Below, in pieces: positions 14,901 through 23,325 of a DNA stretch of 43,348 nucleotides. The position numbers and the translations under genes were made by a program. Numbering within the stretch: position 1 is the stretch's first letter; each line of letters starts with the position of its first letter. This DNA comes from Cytophagales bacterium (GTDB lineage Bacteria > Bacteroidota > Bacteroidia > Cytophagales > Amoebophilaceae): contig JAHDDH010000002.1 of NCBI GenBank assembly GCA_020629455.1, positions 1 to 43,348 on the forward strand. Reading direction: 5' to 3'. The notes under the pieces are model-generated. The model saw nothing but the letters and a program-made list of their open reading frames with translations, did no database searches and was not told the DNA's origin.

Positions 14901-15704
14901 TCATTTCTTTTTAAAAAGTTGATATTTTTCATTAGGTGTTAGACTTTCATAGCCATATTTTTCTATTTTTTTCAAAATTTTGTCATTACTATGGCCATTT
15001 TTTCTACAGAATCTATTTTTTATATTTAATTTTTGAAAAAAAAAATTAGTGGAAAGATTTGTCCATTTTTTCTTGATGAAAATACTACAAAAATAACCCC
15101 ATACAATATTGCCTAAAATGATGATATGATGTGAAGCATTTTTTAAAGAAAAAGTCAACAATAACCAAAGCAGTATAGCATAGAAAACAAAACGAATCGA
15201 TACTGTTTTTAGTCCTAGTAGACGAAAATTATATTGAGGAACAAGAAAAAAAATTAATGAAAATATAAGATAGACACTACCCAATCCACCGCTATAAACC
15301 ACATAATGATTGACTAGTGAAGAAAAAAATTGACAGAAAACTAACAAAAAACAAGCACTAAAAATAAAACTAAATACTAAAATATACTGAATGACTTTTT
15401 GTTTGAGTATAGTACTAATAATCGTGTCTAAACTGTATAGGGCAAACAAATAAAAAAGTAATGAAAAAAAATCAACGTGTACAAAGCCATAAGATAATAA
15501 CACCCATGGATAGTGAATAACTTTTTGCCAATCAGTAGATAATGTTACATAGAATAATAATTGATCAAATGAAAATCCTCCTAAAAAACAAACTGTTTTG
15601 ATAACAAGTAATAACAAAAAAAAAATAATCTGTAAGACTATCAACTGAGGGATAAATTGCCTCTTTTGAAAAATATGGAAGATTTTTTGAAAAATTTCTT
15701 GCAC
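14901..15704 (-). CDS. Rhomboid-family membrane protein, apparently protease-dead
   Basis: A 267-residue multi-pass protein of the Bacteroidota rhomboid type. The C-terminal KIEKYGYESLTPNEKYQLF tail is the conserved extension of this subfamily. Catalytic features are degraded: the HxxxxHxxxN loop reads FVHVDFFSLLFYL, so the oxyanion Asn is Tyr85 and the second His is Ser81; the GxSG site is VYSG with Ser138 kept; and the His expected before LGG is Ile196 (IILGN). It therefore probably cannot cleave and may bind membrane clients instead. The start is GTG. The gene lies between pth and infC. The paralogue at 28953-29732 retains all catalytic residues. Confidence 0.8.
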   Translation of the reverse strand: MQEIFQKIFHIFQKRQFIPQLIVLQIIFFLLLLVIKTVCFLGGFSFDQLLFYVTLSTDWQKVIHYPWVLLSYGFVHVDFFSLLFYLFALYSLDTIISTILKQKVIQYILVFSFIFSACFLLVFCQFFSSLVNHYVVYSGGLGSVYLIFSLIFFLVPQYNFRLLGLKTVSIRFVFYAILLWLLLTFSLKNASHHIIILGNIVWGYFCSIFIKKKWTNLSTNFFFQKLNIKNRFCRKNGHSNDKILKKIEKYGYESLTPNEKYQLFKKK

Positions 15705-15716
15705 GCAATATTTTTT

Positions 15717-16274
15717 TTAATTATACATATTCATAACATGAGTAATGCCTTGTGTACAGTAATCTAAAATGGCCTGACAAGATTTTTCAATTAATGCTTC
15801 TAAATATTTTTTCTCTATAGCAGAAAAATTTTCTAAAACATACAGCGCTTGCTTCCCTTGAGAAAATTGACAACCGATACCAAATTTTAATCTAGAAAAT
15901 TGCTGGCTTAAAAGGTATTCTACTACACTCTTAAGCCCATTATGACCTCCAGAACTTCCTTGGCTTTTGAAACGTAGTTTTCCAAAAGGCAATGCAATAT
16001 CATCTGTAACAATAAGTAAATTTTGAATATCAATCTTATTTTTTTTTAACCAATAATTTATAGATTTTCCACTATGATTCATAAAGGTAGAAGGCTTTAA
16101 GAGAAAAATAGACTTTCCTTTATAGTTTTTATGGCTTATATCTCCTAGTCTATCTGTCTGGAATTGAGTATTTATTTTTTTTGCTAAATGATCGACAATA
16201 GCAAAACCAATGTTATGTCTTGTATATCGATATTGCTCTCCTATATTGCCCAATCCTACAATGAGGCATTTCAT
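15717..16274 (-). CDS. pth: Peptidyl-tRNA hydrolase
   Basis: Releases tRNA from peptidyl-tRNA that drops off ribosomes. The N-terminal GLGNIGEQYRYTRHNIGF carries catalytic His20. FMNHSGKSI, IVTDDIALPFGKLR with the catalytic Asp pair near 91-92, and GSSGGHNGLKS are intact. At 185 residues it is full length. It starts 33 nt after the L25 gene, the common ctc-pth order, and is followed 12 nt later by the rhomboid-like gene. Confidence 0.96.
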   Translation of the reverse strand: MKCLIVGLGNIGEQYRYTRHNIGFAIVDHLAKKINTQFQTDRLGDISHKNYKGKSIFLLKPSTFMNHSGKSINYWLKKNKIDIQNLLIVTDDIALPFGKLRFKSQGSSGGHNGLKSVVEYLLSQQFSRLKFGIGCQFSQGKQALYVLENFSAIEKKYLEALIEKSCQAILDYCTQGITHVMNMYN

Positions 16275-16307
16275 ATTTTAAAATTTAATGAGTGCCTTGA
16301 CCAATTT

Positions 16308-16880
16308 TTATTTTTTTTCCTCTTTATTTTTATTTCTCAAAGCTCTTGGAATTTCTACAGAAACAATAGATGTAGAAGGAGGCATCAAAATATTAAATTT
16401 TTCTGACGTAATATCTTTGACTTGTTTCATATCTCCCATTTCCAAATCTTCAATATTAAGATGTATATATTCTGGCATATTTTGAGGATAGGCTTGTACA
16501 GGTAATTTTCGACATTTTTTATATAATTCTCCTCCTTTAGCAACACCTTTAGCCCTACCTTTTAGTTGTATAGGAATATCCATTTTGATTTTTTTGTCAT
16601 CTGATAAAATCAAAAAATCAGCATGTAAAATCATTTCATTCACAGGATGATATTGGATATCGTATAAAATACACTGATGATTTTCACCTTCTAGATTGAG
16701 GGTGATAAAATAAACCTCTGGTGTATATACCAAAGGTTTGAATAATGAAGCAAATGTATAAAAGTGTATGGTTTCTTTCCCATACACTACACAAGGTACG
16801 TAACCTTCTTTTCTAAGTGATTTGGATGATTGCTTACCCGTTGATTTTCTTTGATAACCAACAATTTCTAAATTTTTCAT
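16308..16880 (-). CDS. rplY: 50S ribosomal protein L25 / general stress protein Ctc
   Basis: A 190-residue 5S rRNA-binding protein of the long (Ctc/TL5) form. The N-terminal domain has GYQRKSTGKQSSKSLRKEGYVPCVVYG and HQCILYDIQYHPVNEMILHADFL. The C-terminal TL5 domain follows from about residue 100, with GRAKGVAKGGELYKKCRKLPV and IVSVEIPRA. The Lys-rich tail is short. It sits between the ATP/ADP translocase gene (35 nt upstream) and pth. Confidence 0.93.
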   Translation of the reverse strand: MKNLEIVGYQRKSTGKQSSKSLRKEGYVPCVVYGKETIHFYTFASLFKPLVYTPEVYFITLNLEGENHQCILYDIQYHPVNEMILHADFLILSDDKKIKMDIPIQLKGRAKGVAKGGELYKKCRKLPVQAYPQNMPEYIHLNIEDLEMGDMKQVKDITSEKFNILMPPSTSIVSVEIPRALRNKNKEEKK

Positions 16881-16915
16881 GAGAATATATTTTTAGAATA
16901 GGAAATATTTTTTAG

Positions 16916-18427
16916 TTATGCTGATTTAGTGGCTTCTTCTTTTTTCTTTGAATTTTCTTCTTCTGTCAATTTTTCAAAACGAATACCTAAATTTTTTACT
17001 GATATAATCCATATAAAAATAATAGCCAAGATAAAAAAGATAATATATTGCTTGACATTATCAATCTCTCCTCCTCCCAAAGGAATCAGCCCAAAGGTAA
17101 GAATCAAAGAACCAAAACTTTTACCTAACCTACCCCCTACACCATCCACTGCAGCCTTTCCTTGTACTTTAGAGGTTTCGTCTAAAGGAATATAAGTAGC
17201 CTCTTTGGTAGGATCAAAGAGTGTATATTTCGCAGATTTTATAAATACTACATTGATAAGACCAAAAATGACAGCAATAAATAAAGAAGTAGTACTAAAA
17301 AATTCAGCAATACCTTCAAAATGTTTATCAAACACTAAAAAAATAAAAAAGAAAGAAGAAAGCATAGCGGCAATAATTGGCGTAAGAGAAGCAGCAAACC
17401 TCCATCCTTTTCTCATAATAGGGGCAGATAGAAAAAAAATCATGAGTACCGTAATAATACCAATCAATATACTTTGGTTAGCATAAATATCAGACAATAA
17501 ATTTTTATTATCTGGCATTTGGGAAAATAATTTTTTTATTTGACTCTTCCACACAGACTCAAAAAGACTAATCACCATACCATAAGACATCACCAAAATA
17601 GCAATACAGGCCAAATATTTAGATTTAGTTAAAAATGCAAAAGACTCTTTGAAAGACATTTTTATTTTTTTCTTCTTTTTTTTGGTTTCTATTTGATAGA
17701 GTACTGGATTTTTTGCAATATCTCTTGAAAAAACATTATAAACCACAAGTAACAAAATACCCAAGATGAGTACAAGCCATAGCATTAATTCGTATCGGTC
17801 TCCAAAAGTTTTTAAAAACGTACCTGCTACTATCAATCCAAAATTAGCACCGATAGCTAAAAAACTATAAAATCTTTTAGACTGCTTAACGCTTGTAATT
17901 TCATTGGCAAAAGTCCAAAATATTACAGAAAGACAAAACGTACCCCAAGCTTCTGCATTGATATAAAATAAAGACAAAGGCCAATATCTAATAGCTTCCC
18001 ACAAACCTTTGAACGTAGGATAAGATACATTCATCGTGGCTGCAAATTTGTCTAAACTAAAAAATGCTAAGTTGGGAAATAAAATCAGTGTAAATAATGC
18101 GTAAAATATAAGAAAGCTAGATACTAAAATATTAAACCGGCCATCTCTACCAAACATCCTACTGATCTTACCATAAATAATTGTATACATCACCACAACA
18201 GGCAATACACCAAAAAGCTTGATGTAATAAATAGATTCTGCACCTCCAGAAGTTTTTAAAAGAAAAATGTCTTTCAAATTTCTTAAAGCAGAGTAGTTAA
18301 GAGAGATAAAAAAAAAGATAAATGCAAGAGGCAAGAACTTTCTCAGTTCTTTTTTATGGATAGGAAAAAGAATACTTCTTATTTTGCTGAAGTTTTTTTC
18401 AAGCGGTAACGGATCGTTATTTTTCAT
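16916..18427 (-). CDS. tlc: ATP/ADP translocase (nucleotide transport protein, Tlc/NTT family)
   Basis: An inner-membrane antiporter that imports host ATP in exchange for ADP, the hallmark of energy parasitism in Rickettsiales, Chlamydiae and Amoebophilaceae. The 503-residue protein has about 12 hydrophobic helices. Characteristic segments are FFFISLNYSALRNLKDIFLL near residues 38-57, NAEAWGTFCLSVIFWTFANE near 155-176, LFDPTKEATYIPLD near 402-415 and KVQGKAAVDGVGGRLGKSFG just after. Length matches functional family members (about 500 residues). The C-terminus is Lys/Glu-rich. Exact specificity (ATP/ADP or broader nucleotides) cannot be settled from motifs. Confidence 0.95.
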   Translation of the reverse strand: MKNNDPLPLEKNFSKIRSILFPIHKKELRKFLPLAFIFFFISLNYSALRNLKDIFLLKTSGGAESIYYIKLFGVLPVVVMYTIIYGKISRMFGRDGRFNILVSSFLIFYALFTLILFPNLAFFSLDKFAATMNVSYPTFKGLWEAIRYWPLSLFYINAEAWGTFCLSVIFWTFANEITSVKQSKRFYSFLAIGANFGLIVAGTFLKTFGDRYELMLWLVLILGILLLVVYNVFSRDIAKNPVLYQIETKKKKKKIKMSFKESFAFLTKSKYLACIAILVMSYGMVISLFESVWKSQIKKLFSQMPDNKNLLSDIYANQSILIGIITVLMIFFLSAPIMRKGWRFAASLTPIIAAMLSSFFFIFLVFDKHFEGIAEFFSTTSLFIAVIFGLINVVFIKSAKYTLFDPTKEATYIPLDETSKVQGKAAVDGVGGRLGKSFGSLILTFGLIPLGGGEIDNVKQYIIFFILAIIFIWIISVKNLGIRFEKLTEEENSKKKEEATKSA

Positions 18428-18451
18428 ATAATTTTTTCTTTTGTATGCAAA

Positions 18452-18577
18452 GTGATTTTGTTAGCTGTATATTGCTGGCCTACACATGCTTATGATTTTA
18501 AAAAATTGGCAAAAACAATGGCAGAAACAGAAAAAATACAAGCAGTGGAATTAAAACAAGAAATGAAAAATTTGTAG
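18452..18577 (+). other. Possible small secreted peptide ORF or gene remnant (GTG start)
   Basis: Within the 516-nt interval 18428-18943, a 41-codon frame from GTG (18452) to TAG (18577) reads as a short hydrophobic leader (ILLAVYCWPTHA) followed by an amphipathic charged segment (KLAKTMAETEKIQAVELKQE). This resembles a signal peptide plus a short helix. There is no ATG start and no recognised family, so it may equally be the relic of a lost gene. Apart from this frame and the tRNA with its promoter, I see nothing in the interval. Confidence 0.25.
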
Positions 18578-18635
18578 TCAATTTTTCAAAGGAATCCTAA
18601 AATTAATATTTTTTTCTTTATCTAAAAAATTATTT

Positions 18636-18667
18636 TTTGCTTATTTAATAAATAATAACTATTTTTA
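18636..18667 (+). promoter_or_regulatory. Bacteroidota-type promoter for the CAT-anticodon tRNA
   Basis: TTTG (18636-18639) is followed after 20 nt by TATTTTTA (18660-18667), which fits the Bacteroidota TTTG / TAnnTTTG consensus except for the last base. The tRNA begins 17 nt after the -7 box. Confidence 0.5.
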
Positions 18668-18684
18668 TAAAATTCTTTACAACA

Positions 18685-18758
18685 GGGCCCATAGCTCAGT
18701 TGGTTAGAGCGGTTGACTCATAATCAATAGGTCCCAGGTTCAAGTCCTGGTGGGCCCA
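18685..18758 (+). tRNA. tRNA with CAT anticodon (Ile2 or elongator Met)
   Basis: The 74 nt fold into a standard cloverleaf: acceptor GGGCCCA/TGGGCCC, D stem GCTC/GAGC, anticodon stem GTTGA/TCAAT around loop CTCATAA (anticodon CAT), and T stem CCAGG/CCTGG with loop TTCAAGT. The 3' CCA is not encoded. The GACTCATAATC anticodon arm and GGGCCC acceptor resemble bacterial tRNA-Ile2, whose C34 becomes lysidine, more than tRNA-Met, but this is a judgement by eye. Initiator Met is unlikely because the acceptor starts with a paired G-C. Confidence 0.92.
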
Positions 18759-18943
18759 CATCAAAAAATTATTTAAAAAGGTATATTCAAAATTTACCTC
18801 AAAAAATAATCTCCCTTAAAATAAACACCTCACTACTTTTAGAAGATTTTATAATTTACAAGTATAGACTCTTTAGATTTTTCATGAAAACAGCATGAAT
18901 TTTTAAAAATACAACAAAACCTCACTTTTTAGCATGGCAATTT

Positions 18944-19954
18944 ATGATTGAAACATACCTTCAAAACATTCATCAACTAAAAAACCTTCTGCTCACATCT
19001 TCCAAAAAAATAATCATCACCATACATCATCATCCAGATGCAGATGCCATAGGATCTGCGCTAGCGCTCTATCATTTGTTGAAAAAATTAAAACATGATG
19101 TATGTATCCTCTCAACATCGACTTATCCATCATTTTTATCTTGGATGTATGGCATTGATGATATCCTCATTGTACAAGAAAAAAATCCATCAAAAGCCAA
19201 TATACTTTTGATAAATGCTGACTATATTTTTTGTTTGGATTACTCAAGCTTGCATAGAGTAAATTTTTTAGAAAATTTTGTCAAAAAAACAAACGCGCAT
19301 AAAATTGTAGTAGATCATCATCTCAATCCAGATACTTTTGCTGACCTTTATATCTGGAATGCCAAAGCCTCCTCCACTACTGAAATTATATGGGATATTA
19401 TTAAAAATATAGATCTCTCTTGGATGGATAAAAACATAGCAGAATGTATTTATGCAGGCATTTTGACAGACACAGGCTCTTTCAAACATGCCAATACTTC
19501 CCAAAATACACATCGTGTCGTAGCTGAATTGATGCAATTTCAAATCAACATTGCTAAAATTAATCAACTGATTTATGATAATAATTCTCTCAACAAGCTG
19601 CTATTTTTTAGCTTTGCTATTCAAAAAAGACTCGTACTGATACAAGAAAAAAAAATTGCTTATTTCCAAATATCCAAAAAAGACAAAGCAAAATTTCATT
19701 TGCAAATAGGAGACACAGAAGGATTAGTCAATCAAGCTTTATCCATCAAAAATATTACAATGGCTGCTGTGATTAAAGAAAAAGAACATTGTGTAAGAAT
19801 TTCTTTACGTTCTGTAGGAGATATTGCTGTGAATCAGCTTGCAAGTACTTATTTTTCAGGAGGAGGACACAAAAATGCAGCAGGCGGTACTTCACTGCTT
19901 TCTTTGGAGGAAACAGTCAAAAAATTTGAAACTATTATTCATCAAAACTATTAA
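18944..19954 (+). CDS. nrnA: DHH/DHHA1 phosphoesterase, NrnA-like oligoribonuclease / pAp phosphatase
   Basis: A 336-residue Mn-dependent phosphoesterase likely degrading nanoRNA and hydrolysing pAp to AMP. The DHH domain shows TIHHHPDADAIGSALALYHLL (about 27-47), FCLDYSS, and KIVVDHHLNPD as the DHH motif proper. GILTDTGSFKHANTS follows. The C-terminal DHHA1 domain ends with STYFSGGGHKNAAGG, the substrate-binding glycine/histidine motif. All metal ligands appear intact. Only 2 nt separate it from the FKBP gene downstream, so the two form an operon. A cyclic-dinucleotide phosphodiesterase role is possible but less likely without sensor domains. Confidence 0.9.
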   Translation: MIETYLQNIHQLKNLLLTSSKKIIITIHHHPDADAIGSALALYHLLKKLKHDVCILSTSTYPSFLSWMYGIDDILIVQEKNPSKANILLINADYIFCLDYSSLHRVNFLENFVKKTNAHKIVVDHHLNPDTFADLYIWNAKASSTTEIIWDIIKNIDLSWMDKNIAECIYAGILTDTGSFKHANTSQNTHRVVAELMQFQINIAKINQLIYDNNSLNKLLFFSFAIQKRLVLIQEKKIAYFQISKKDKAKFHLQIGDTEGLVNQALSIKNITMAAVIKEKEHCVRISLRSVGDIAVNQLASTYFSGGGHKNAAGGTSLLSLEETVKKFETIIHQNY

Positions 19955-19956
19955 AC

Positions 19957-20880
19957 ATGCTTAAAAAAATTATTATTAGTATACTCCTTTTGCAAGGATT
20001 TGGTTGTAGCACATATACACAAACATCTTCTGGTCTTTTGTATAAAACAATTAACAAAGGCAATGGCAAAAAACCCCGTCATGAAGACTATATTTTATTA
20101 AAAGCTGTTTATACAATAGATAAAAAAAAAATTTTGTATGACAGCACCACAAATCATTTGCCGGTAGTATATCAATACAAAAAAAAAATGCCAAAAGATG
20201 GTAGTATACAAGAATTGATAACCCTTTTGGAAGAAGAAAAAAAAATAGAAGCAAAAATAAAAGCCAGTCATTTATTAGGAAAATCTTTTGATGTCTTTCA
20301 AAAAAAATACAATCTCCAAAAAGAGAGTCCTATCATTGTGCTTATAGCAGCAGAAAAAATCATGACACCTGCGGAATACACTAGTTGGCAGGAAAAAAAC
20401 ATACAACAACTACAAAATCAAAAACAACAAAAAATGGAAAAACAAAAAAAACAAGACATTGCACATATTGATGCATATGTAAAAAAACATAATCTTAAAG
20501 TAGAAAAAACAGCTACAGGATTACAGTATATAATTCTTCAAAAAGGTCTTGGAGATTTACCTCAAAAAGGACAAAAAGTAAAAGTACACTATACAGGAAA
20601 AACTTTTGAGGGAAAATTATTTGATACCAGTTTAGCAGATGTAGCTAAAGAACACCAAGTTTACAATGCCCAACGAACGTATGAGCCTATTGCCTTTACC
20701 TTGGGTGTAGGCCAGGTAATTGCAGGATGGGATGAAGCTATAGCTCTTTTTCCGAAAGGATCCAAAGCCAAAATTTTTATTCCTTCGTATTTGGCCTATG
20801 GAGATCAAGCCATGGGAGATATAATTCCTGCCAACAGTATCTTAGTTTTTGATATTGAATTAGTGGATATCACGAATTAA
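19957..20880 (+). CDS. FKBP-type peptidyl-prolyl isomerase lipoprotein
   Basis: A 307-residue envelope protein that accelerates proline cis-trans isomerisation. The N-terminus has a lipoprotein signal with GFGC (Cys17). Residues 20-130 hold a degenerate FKBP-like region, a Gln/Lys-rich linker follows (about 145-170), and the C-terminal FKBP domain (about 178-307) shows KVKVHYTGKTFEGKLFDTS, VGQVIAGWDEAIALFPKGSK, IPSYLAYGDQ and ILVFDIELVDI. Key pocket residues (Tyr, Asp, Val-Ile, Trp, Tyr) are retained. A terminator follows at 20910-20942. Confidence 0.9.
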   Translation: MLKKIIISILLLQGFGCSTYTQTSSGLLYKTINKGNGKKPRHEDYILLKAVYTIDKKKILYDSTTNHLPVVYQYKKKMPKDGSIQELITLLEEEKKIEAKIKASHLLGKSFDVFQKKYNLQKESPIIVLIAAEKIMTPAEYTSWQEKNIQQLQNQKQQKMEKQKKQDIAHIDAYVKKHNLKVEKTATGLQYIILQKGLGDLPQKGQKVKVHYTGKTFEGKLFDTSLADVAKEHQVYNAQRTYEPIAFTLGVGQVIAGWDEAIALFPKGSKAKIFIPSYLAYGDQAMGDIIPANSILVFDIELVDITN

Positions 20881-20906
20881 AATAAAAGCATCAAGCTAAA
20901 AAAATG

Positions 20907-20942
20907 AAAAAGAACAGGGTGAAAAAATCACACTGTTCTTTT
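20907..20942. terminator. Bidirectional terminator between the FKBP gene and murG
   Basis: Arms 20910-20922 and 20928-20940 form a 13-bp stem with one mismatch and a 5-A loop. The plus strand leaves the stem as TTCTTTT, and the minus strand leaves it as TTTTTCATTTTTTT. It lies between convergent genes, so it can serve both. Confidence 0.75.
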
Positions 20943-20957
20943 CACCCGAGTCAATCT

Positions 20958-21057
20958 TTAATTATCTAGTAAAGTATTGATATCCTCCATTAATTTTTTT
21001 TTGTCATTTTTTGCTCTCCAGATAAGGTTGTTTAAAATGTTCTAACTGAATATATCC
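20958..21057 (-). pseudogene. Possible decayed C-terminal coding fragment after murG
   Basis: Directly downstream of murG the minus strand reads YIQLEHFKQPYLESKK then a stop in one frame, and NDKKKLMEDINTLLDN then a stop in another. The switch coincides with an A6 run; reading it as A5 joins the two into one plausible 33-residue C-terminus. There is no start codon, and the family is not recognised. This may be chance, but the joined reading is coherent and ends shortly before the terminator. Confidence 0.3.
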
Positions 21058-21063
21058 TTATAC

Positions 21064-22185
21064 TTAATTAGGAATATTTTTCATCATAGCAAACGCAAGA
21101 TCTACAATCTCCTCCCCTGCTCGAGGCTTGGCCAAAGCAACTAAATTTTCTTTCATCTGCGCTTTTATTTGATCATCCGTTAGCAAAGTTTGGATAGCAA
21201 TCATCAATTCTTTTTCCATATGACTCTGCCGAAGCACAATAGCTGCTCTTTTTTTCAACAACACAAAAGCATTTTTCGTTTGATGATCAGCCGTCACATG
21301 CGGAGAAGGAATTAAAATTGAAGGCTTTTGAAAATGACAAATCTCAGCAATCGTCAAAGCACCAGCCCTGGCAACCACTACATCTGCTGCAAAATACGCT
21401 TGGGCCATATTTTTTATAAAAGGATACATTTGAATCCATTCACCATACGGCCCTATTTTTTTTTTGTGCATGGTATAAAAATAAGAACCTGTCTGCCAAA
21501 TCAATTGAATACCCTTTGTGGAAAAAAAAGAAATATTTTTTAAAATAACCTCATTAATTGCACCTGCGCCTAAACTTCCTCCTAAAACCAACAAACATTT
21601 TTTTTGAGGATCTAAACCAAAAGCACAATACGCTTTTTGATAAACTTGAATATCATCTTGTGTGATTGAATGACGTAGTGGATTGCCTGTGTACTCTACT
21701 TTCTCTTGAGGGAAAAAAAAAGAAGCCTCTTGAAAACCTACACATACTTTATCTGAAAAACGAGACAATACTCGATTGGCCAATCCAGGAAAAACATTTT
21801 GCTCTTGTATAAGCGTAGGAATTTTTTTTTTCGCTGCTGCATAAATTATCGGAACACTGGCATATCCTCCAGTACCAATCACAATATCTGGTTCAAATAT
21901 TTTTAAAATATGTTTTGCTTGCTGTAAACTTTGAATTATTTTATAAGGCAATACTAAATTTTTCCACCATTTTTTTCTATCCAAACCACGTATGGGCAAG
22001 CCTATAATCTTAAAACCTAAATCTGCTATCAACTGCATTTCCATTTTTCCTTGAGCACCTACAAACAAAATTTCAATGTCTATTTTCTGATTTTTTTTTG
22101 ACAAAAATATTTCAGCCAAAGCAACTGCAGGAAAAATATGTCCTCCTGTGCCACCACCACTTAGGATAATTTTATATTTCTTCAA
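21064..22185 (-). CDS. murG: UDP-N-acetylglucosamine--undecaprenyl-PP-MurNAc-pentapeptide transferase
   Basis: Makes lipid II from lipid I at the cytoplasmic face of the inner membrane. The 373-residue GT28 protein starts with the glycine-rich acceptor loop ILSGGGTGGHIFPAVALAE. GTGGYASVPIIYAA, LIQEQNVFPGLANR and the C-terminal donor-site block VVARAGALTIAEICHFQKPSILIP are all present. It implies that the cell makes, or recently made, peptidoglycan precursors, which is notable in a reduced symbiont. It lies 15 nt downstream of pheS; the usual mur/fts neighbours are absent. Confidence 0.96.
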   Translation of the reverse strand: MKKYKIILSGGGTGGHIFPAVALAEIFLSKKNQKIDIEILFVGAQGKMEMQLIADLGFKIIGLPIRGLDRKKWWKNLVLPYKIIQSLQQAKHILKIFEPDIVIGTGGYASVPIIYAAAKKKIPTLIQEQNVFPGLANRVLSRFSDKVCVGFQEASFFFPQEKVEYTGNPLRHSITQDDIQVYQKAYCAFGLDPQKKCLLVLGGSLGAGAINEVILKNISFFSTKGIQLIWQTGSYFYTMHKKKIGPYGEWIQMYPFIKNMAQAYFAADVVVARAGALTIAEICHFQKPSILIPSPHVTADHQTKNAFVLLKKRAAIVLRQSHMEKELMIAIQTLLTDDQIKAQMKENLVALAKPRAGEEIVDLAFAMMKNIPN

Positions 22186-22200
22186 AAGATAATCTTATTT

Positions 22201-23226
22201 CTAAAATGATACATGCTTGAATTGCTTCAAAAACTGTAAATCATTTTCTGTAAAAAGACGAATATCATCAATACGATAAAGCAGCATAGCTATCCGTTCA
22301 ATCCCCATACCAAAAGCAAATCCCCGATATTTTTGAGGATCTATCTTGCAATGCAATAATACTTGAGGATCTACTAGCCCTGCGCCTCCTATTTCTACCC
22401 AACCCGTATTTTTACACAAAGCACATCCCTTGCCTAAACAAACTTGACAAGCAATATCCAACTCTGCGCTTGGTTCTGTAAAAGGAAAATAAGAAGGACG
22501 CAAACGCATTTTCGTTTGAGAACCAAACATATTTTGTACAAAATATAACAAAGTAGCTTTTAATTGTAAAAAATTTACCTCTTTTGCCACATATAATGCT
22601 TCCATTTGATGAAACATACAATGCGTACGTGCAGAAATAGCCTCTTTGCGAAATACACGACCAGGAGTGATGATACGCAAAGGAAGTTGATTTTTTTCCA
22701 TCATACGTATCTGTACAGAAGAAGTGTGAGTACGCAACAAAAAATCTTTAGAGAGAAAAAATGTGTCTTGCATATCCCGGGCAGGATGCTGAGGGGGAAA
22801 ATTCAAAGCAGTAAAATTATACCAATCAGTGTCAATTTCAGGTCCTTCGGCCAAATTAAACCCTATATTTTGCAGTACTTGTACCATCTTTTCTGTAATG
22901 ATAGAAAGAGGATGACAAGCGCCTAAGTCATCTGCTACGGGCAATGTATAATCTGCTATAACTTCGTGAGGACTTGACGGTGTATACAAAATATTTTTAG
23001 CTTCTGAAAATTTTTTTTGAGCGGATGACTTCAAGGTGTTTAAAAGGGCGCCTACTTTTTTTTTTTCCGCTACAGCTACAGTTTTCATACAGGCAAACAA
23101 AGTCATCAAAGGTCCTTTTCTGCTGACATATTGCAAACGAAAGCTTTCCAGGTCTTCTTTATTTTTTATATTAAAATCTTCAACAGATTTGCTTAGGGCT
23201 TGTATTTTGGAGTATATCGACATCAT
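22201..23226 (-). CDS. pheS: Phenylalanyl-tRNA synthetase alpha subunit
   Basis: Catalytic subunit of the alpha2-beta2 enzyme charging tRNA-Phe. The N-terminal helical hairpin (SIYSKIQALSKSVEDF, KFSEAKNIL) precedes the class II core with FNLAEGPEIDTDWYNFTALNFPPQHPARD, RVFRKEAISARTHCMFHQMEALYV (motif 2), FTEPSAELDIAC with a four-cysteine insert, and GFAFGMGIERIAMLLY (motif 3). The frame is open to an ATG at 23259, but homologues begin at the KIQALS helix, so the tandem ATGs at 23226/23223 are preferred. pheT is not in the window. It is divergent from lipA across a short gap. Confidence 0.95.
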   Translation of the reverse strand: MMSIYSKIQALSKSVEDFNIKNKEDLESFRLQYVSRKGPLMTLFACMKTVAVAEKKKVGALLNTLKSSAQKKFSEAKNILYTPSSPHEVIADYTLPVADDLGACHPLSIITEKMVQVLQNIGFNLAEGPEIDTDWYNFTALNFPPQHPARDMQDTFFLSKDFLLRTHTSSVQIRMMEKNQLPLRIITPGRVFRKEAISARTHCMFHQMEALYVAKEVNFLQLKATLLYFVQNMFGSQTKMRLRPSYFPFTEPSAELDIACQVCLGKGCALCKNTGWVEIGGAGLVDPQVLLHCKIDPQKYRGFAFGMGIERIAMLLYRIDDIRLFTENDLQFLKQFKHVSF

Positions 23227-23325
23227 GGGAAATCTTTCAATAAATCTATAACACAACAATTATTGATCATCATTGCATCGCTAAAAATAAAAAAATACTA
23301 AGACTAAACCTTCATCAACTATACC

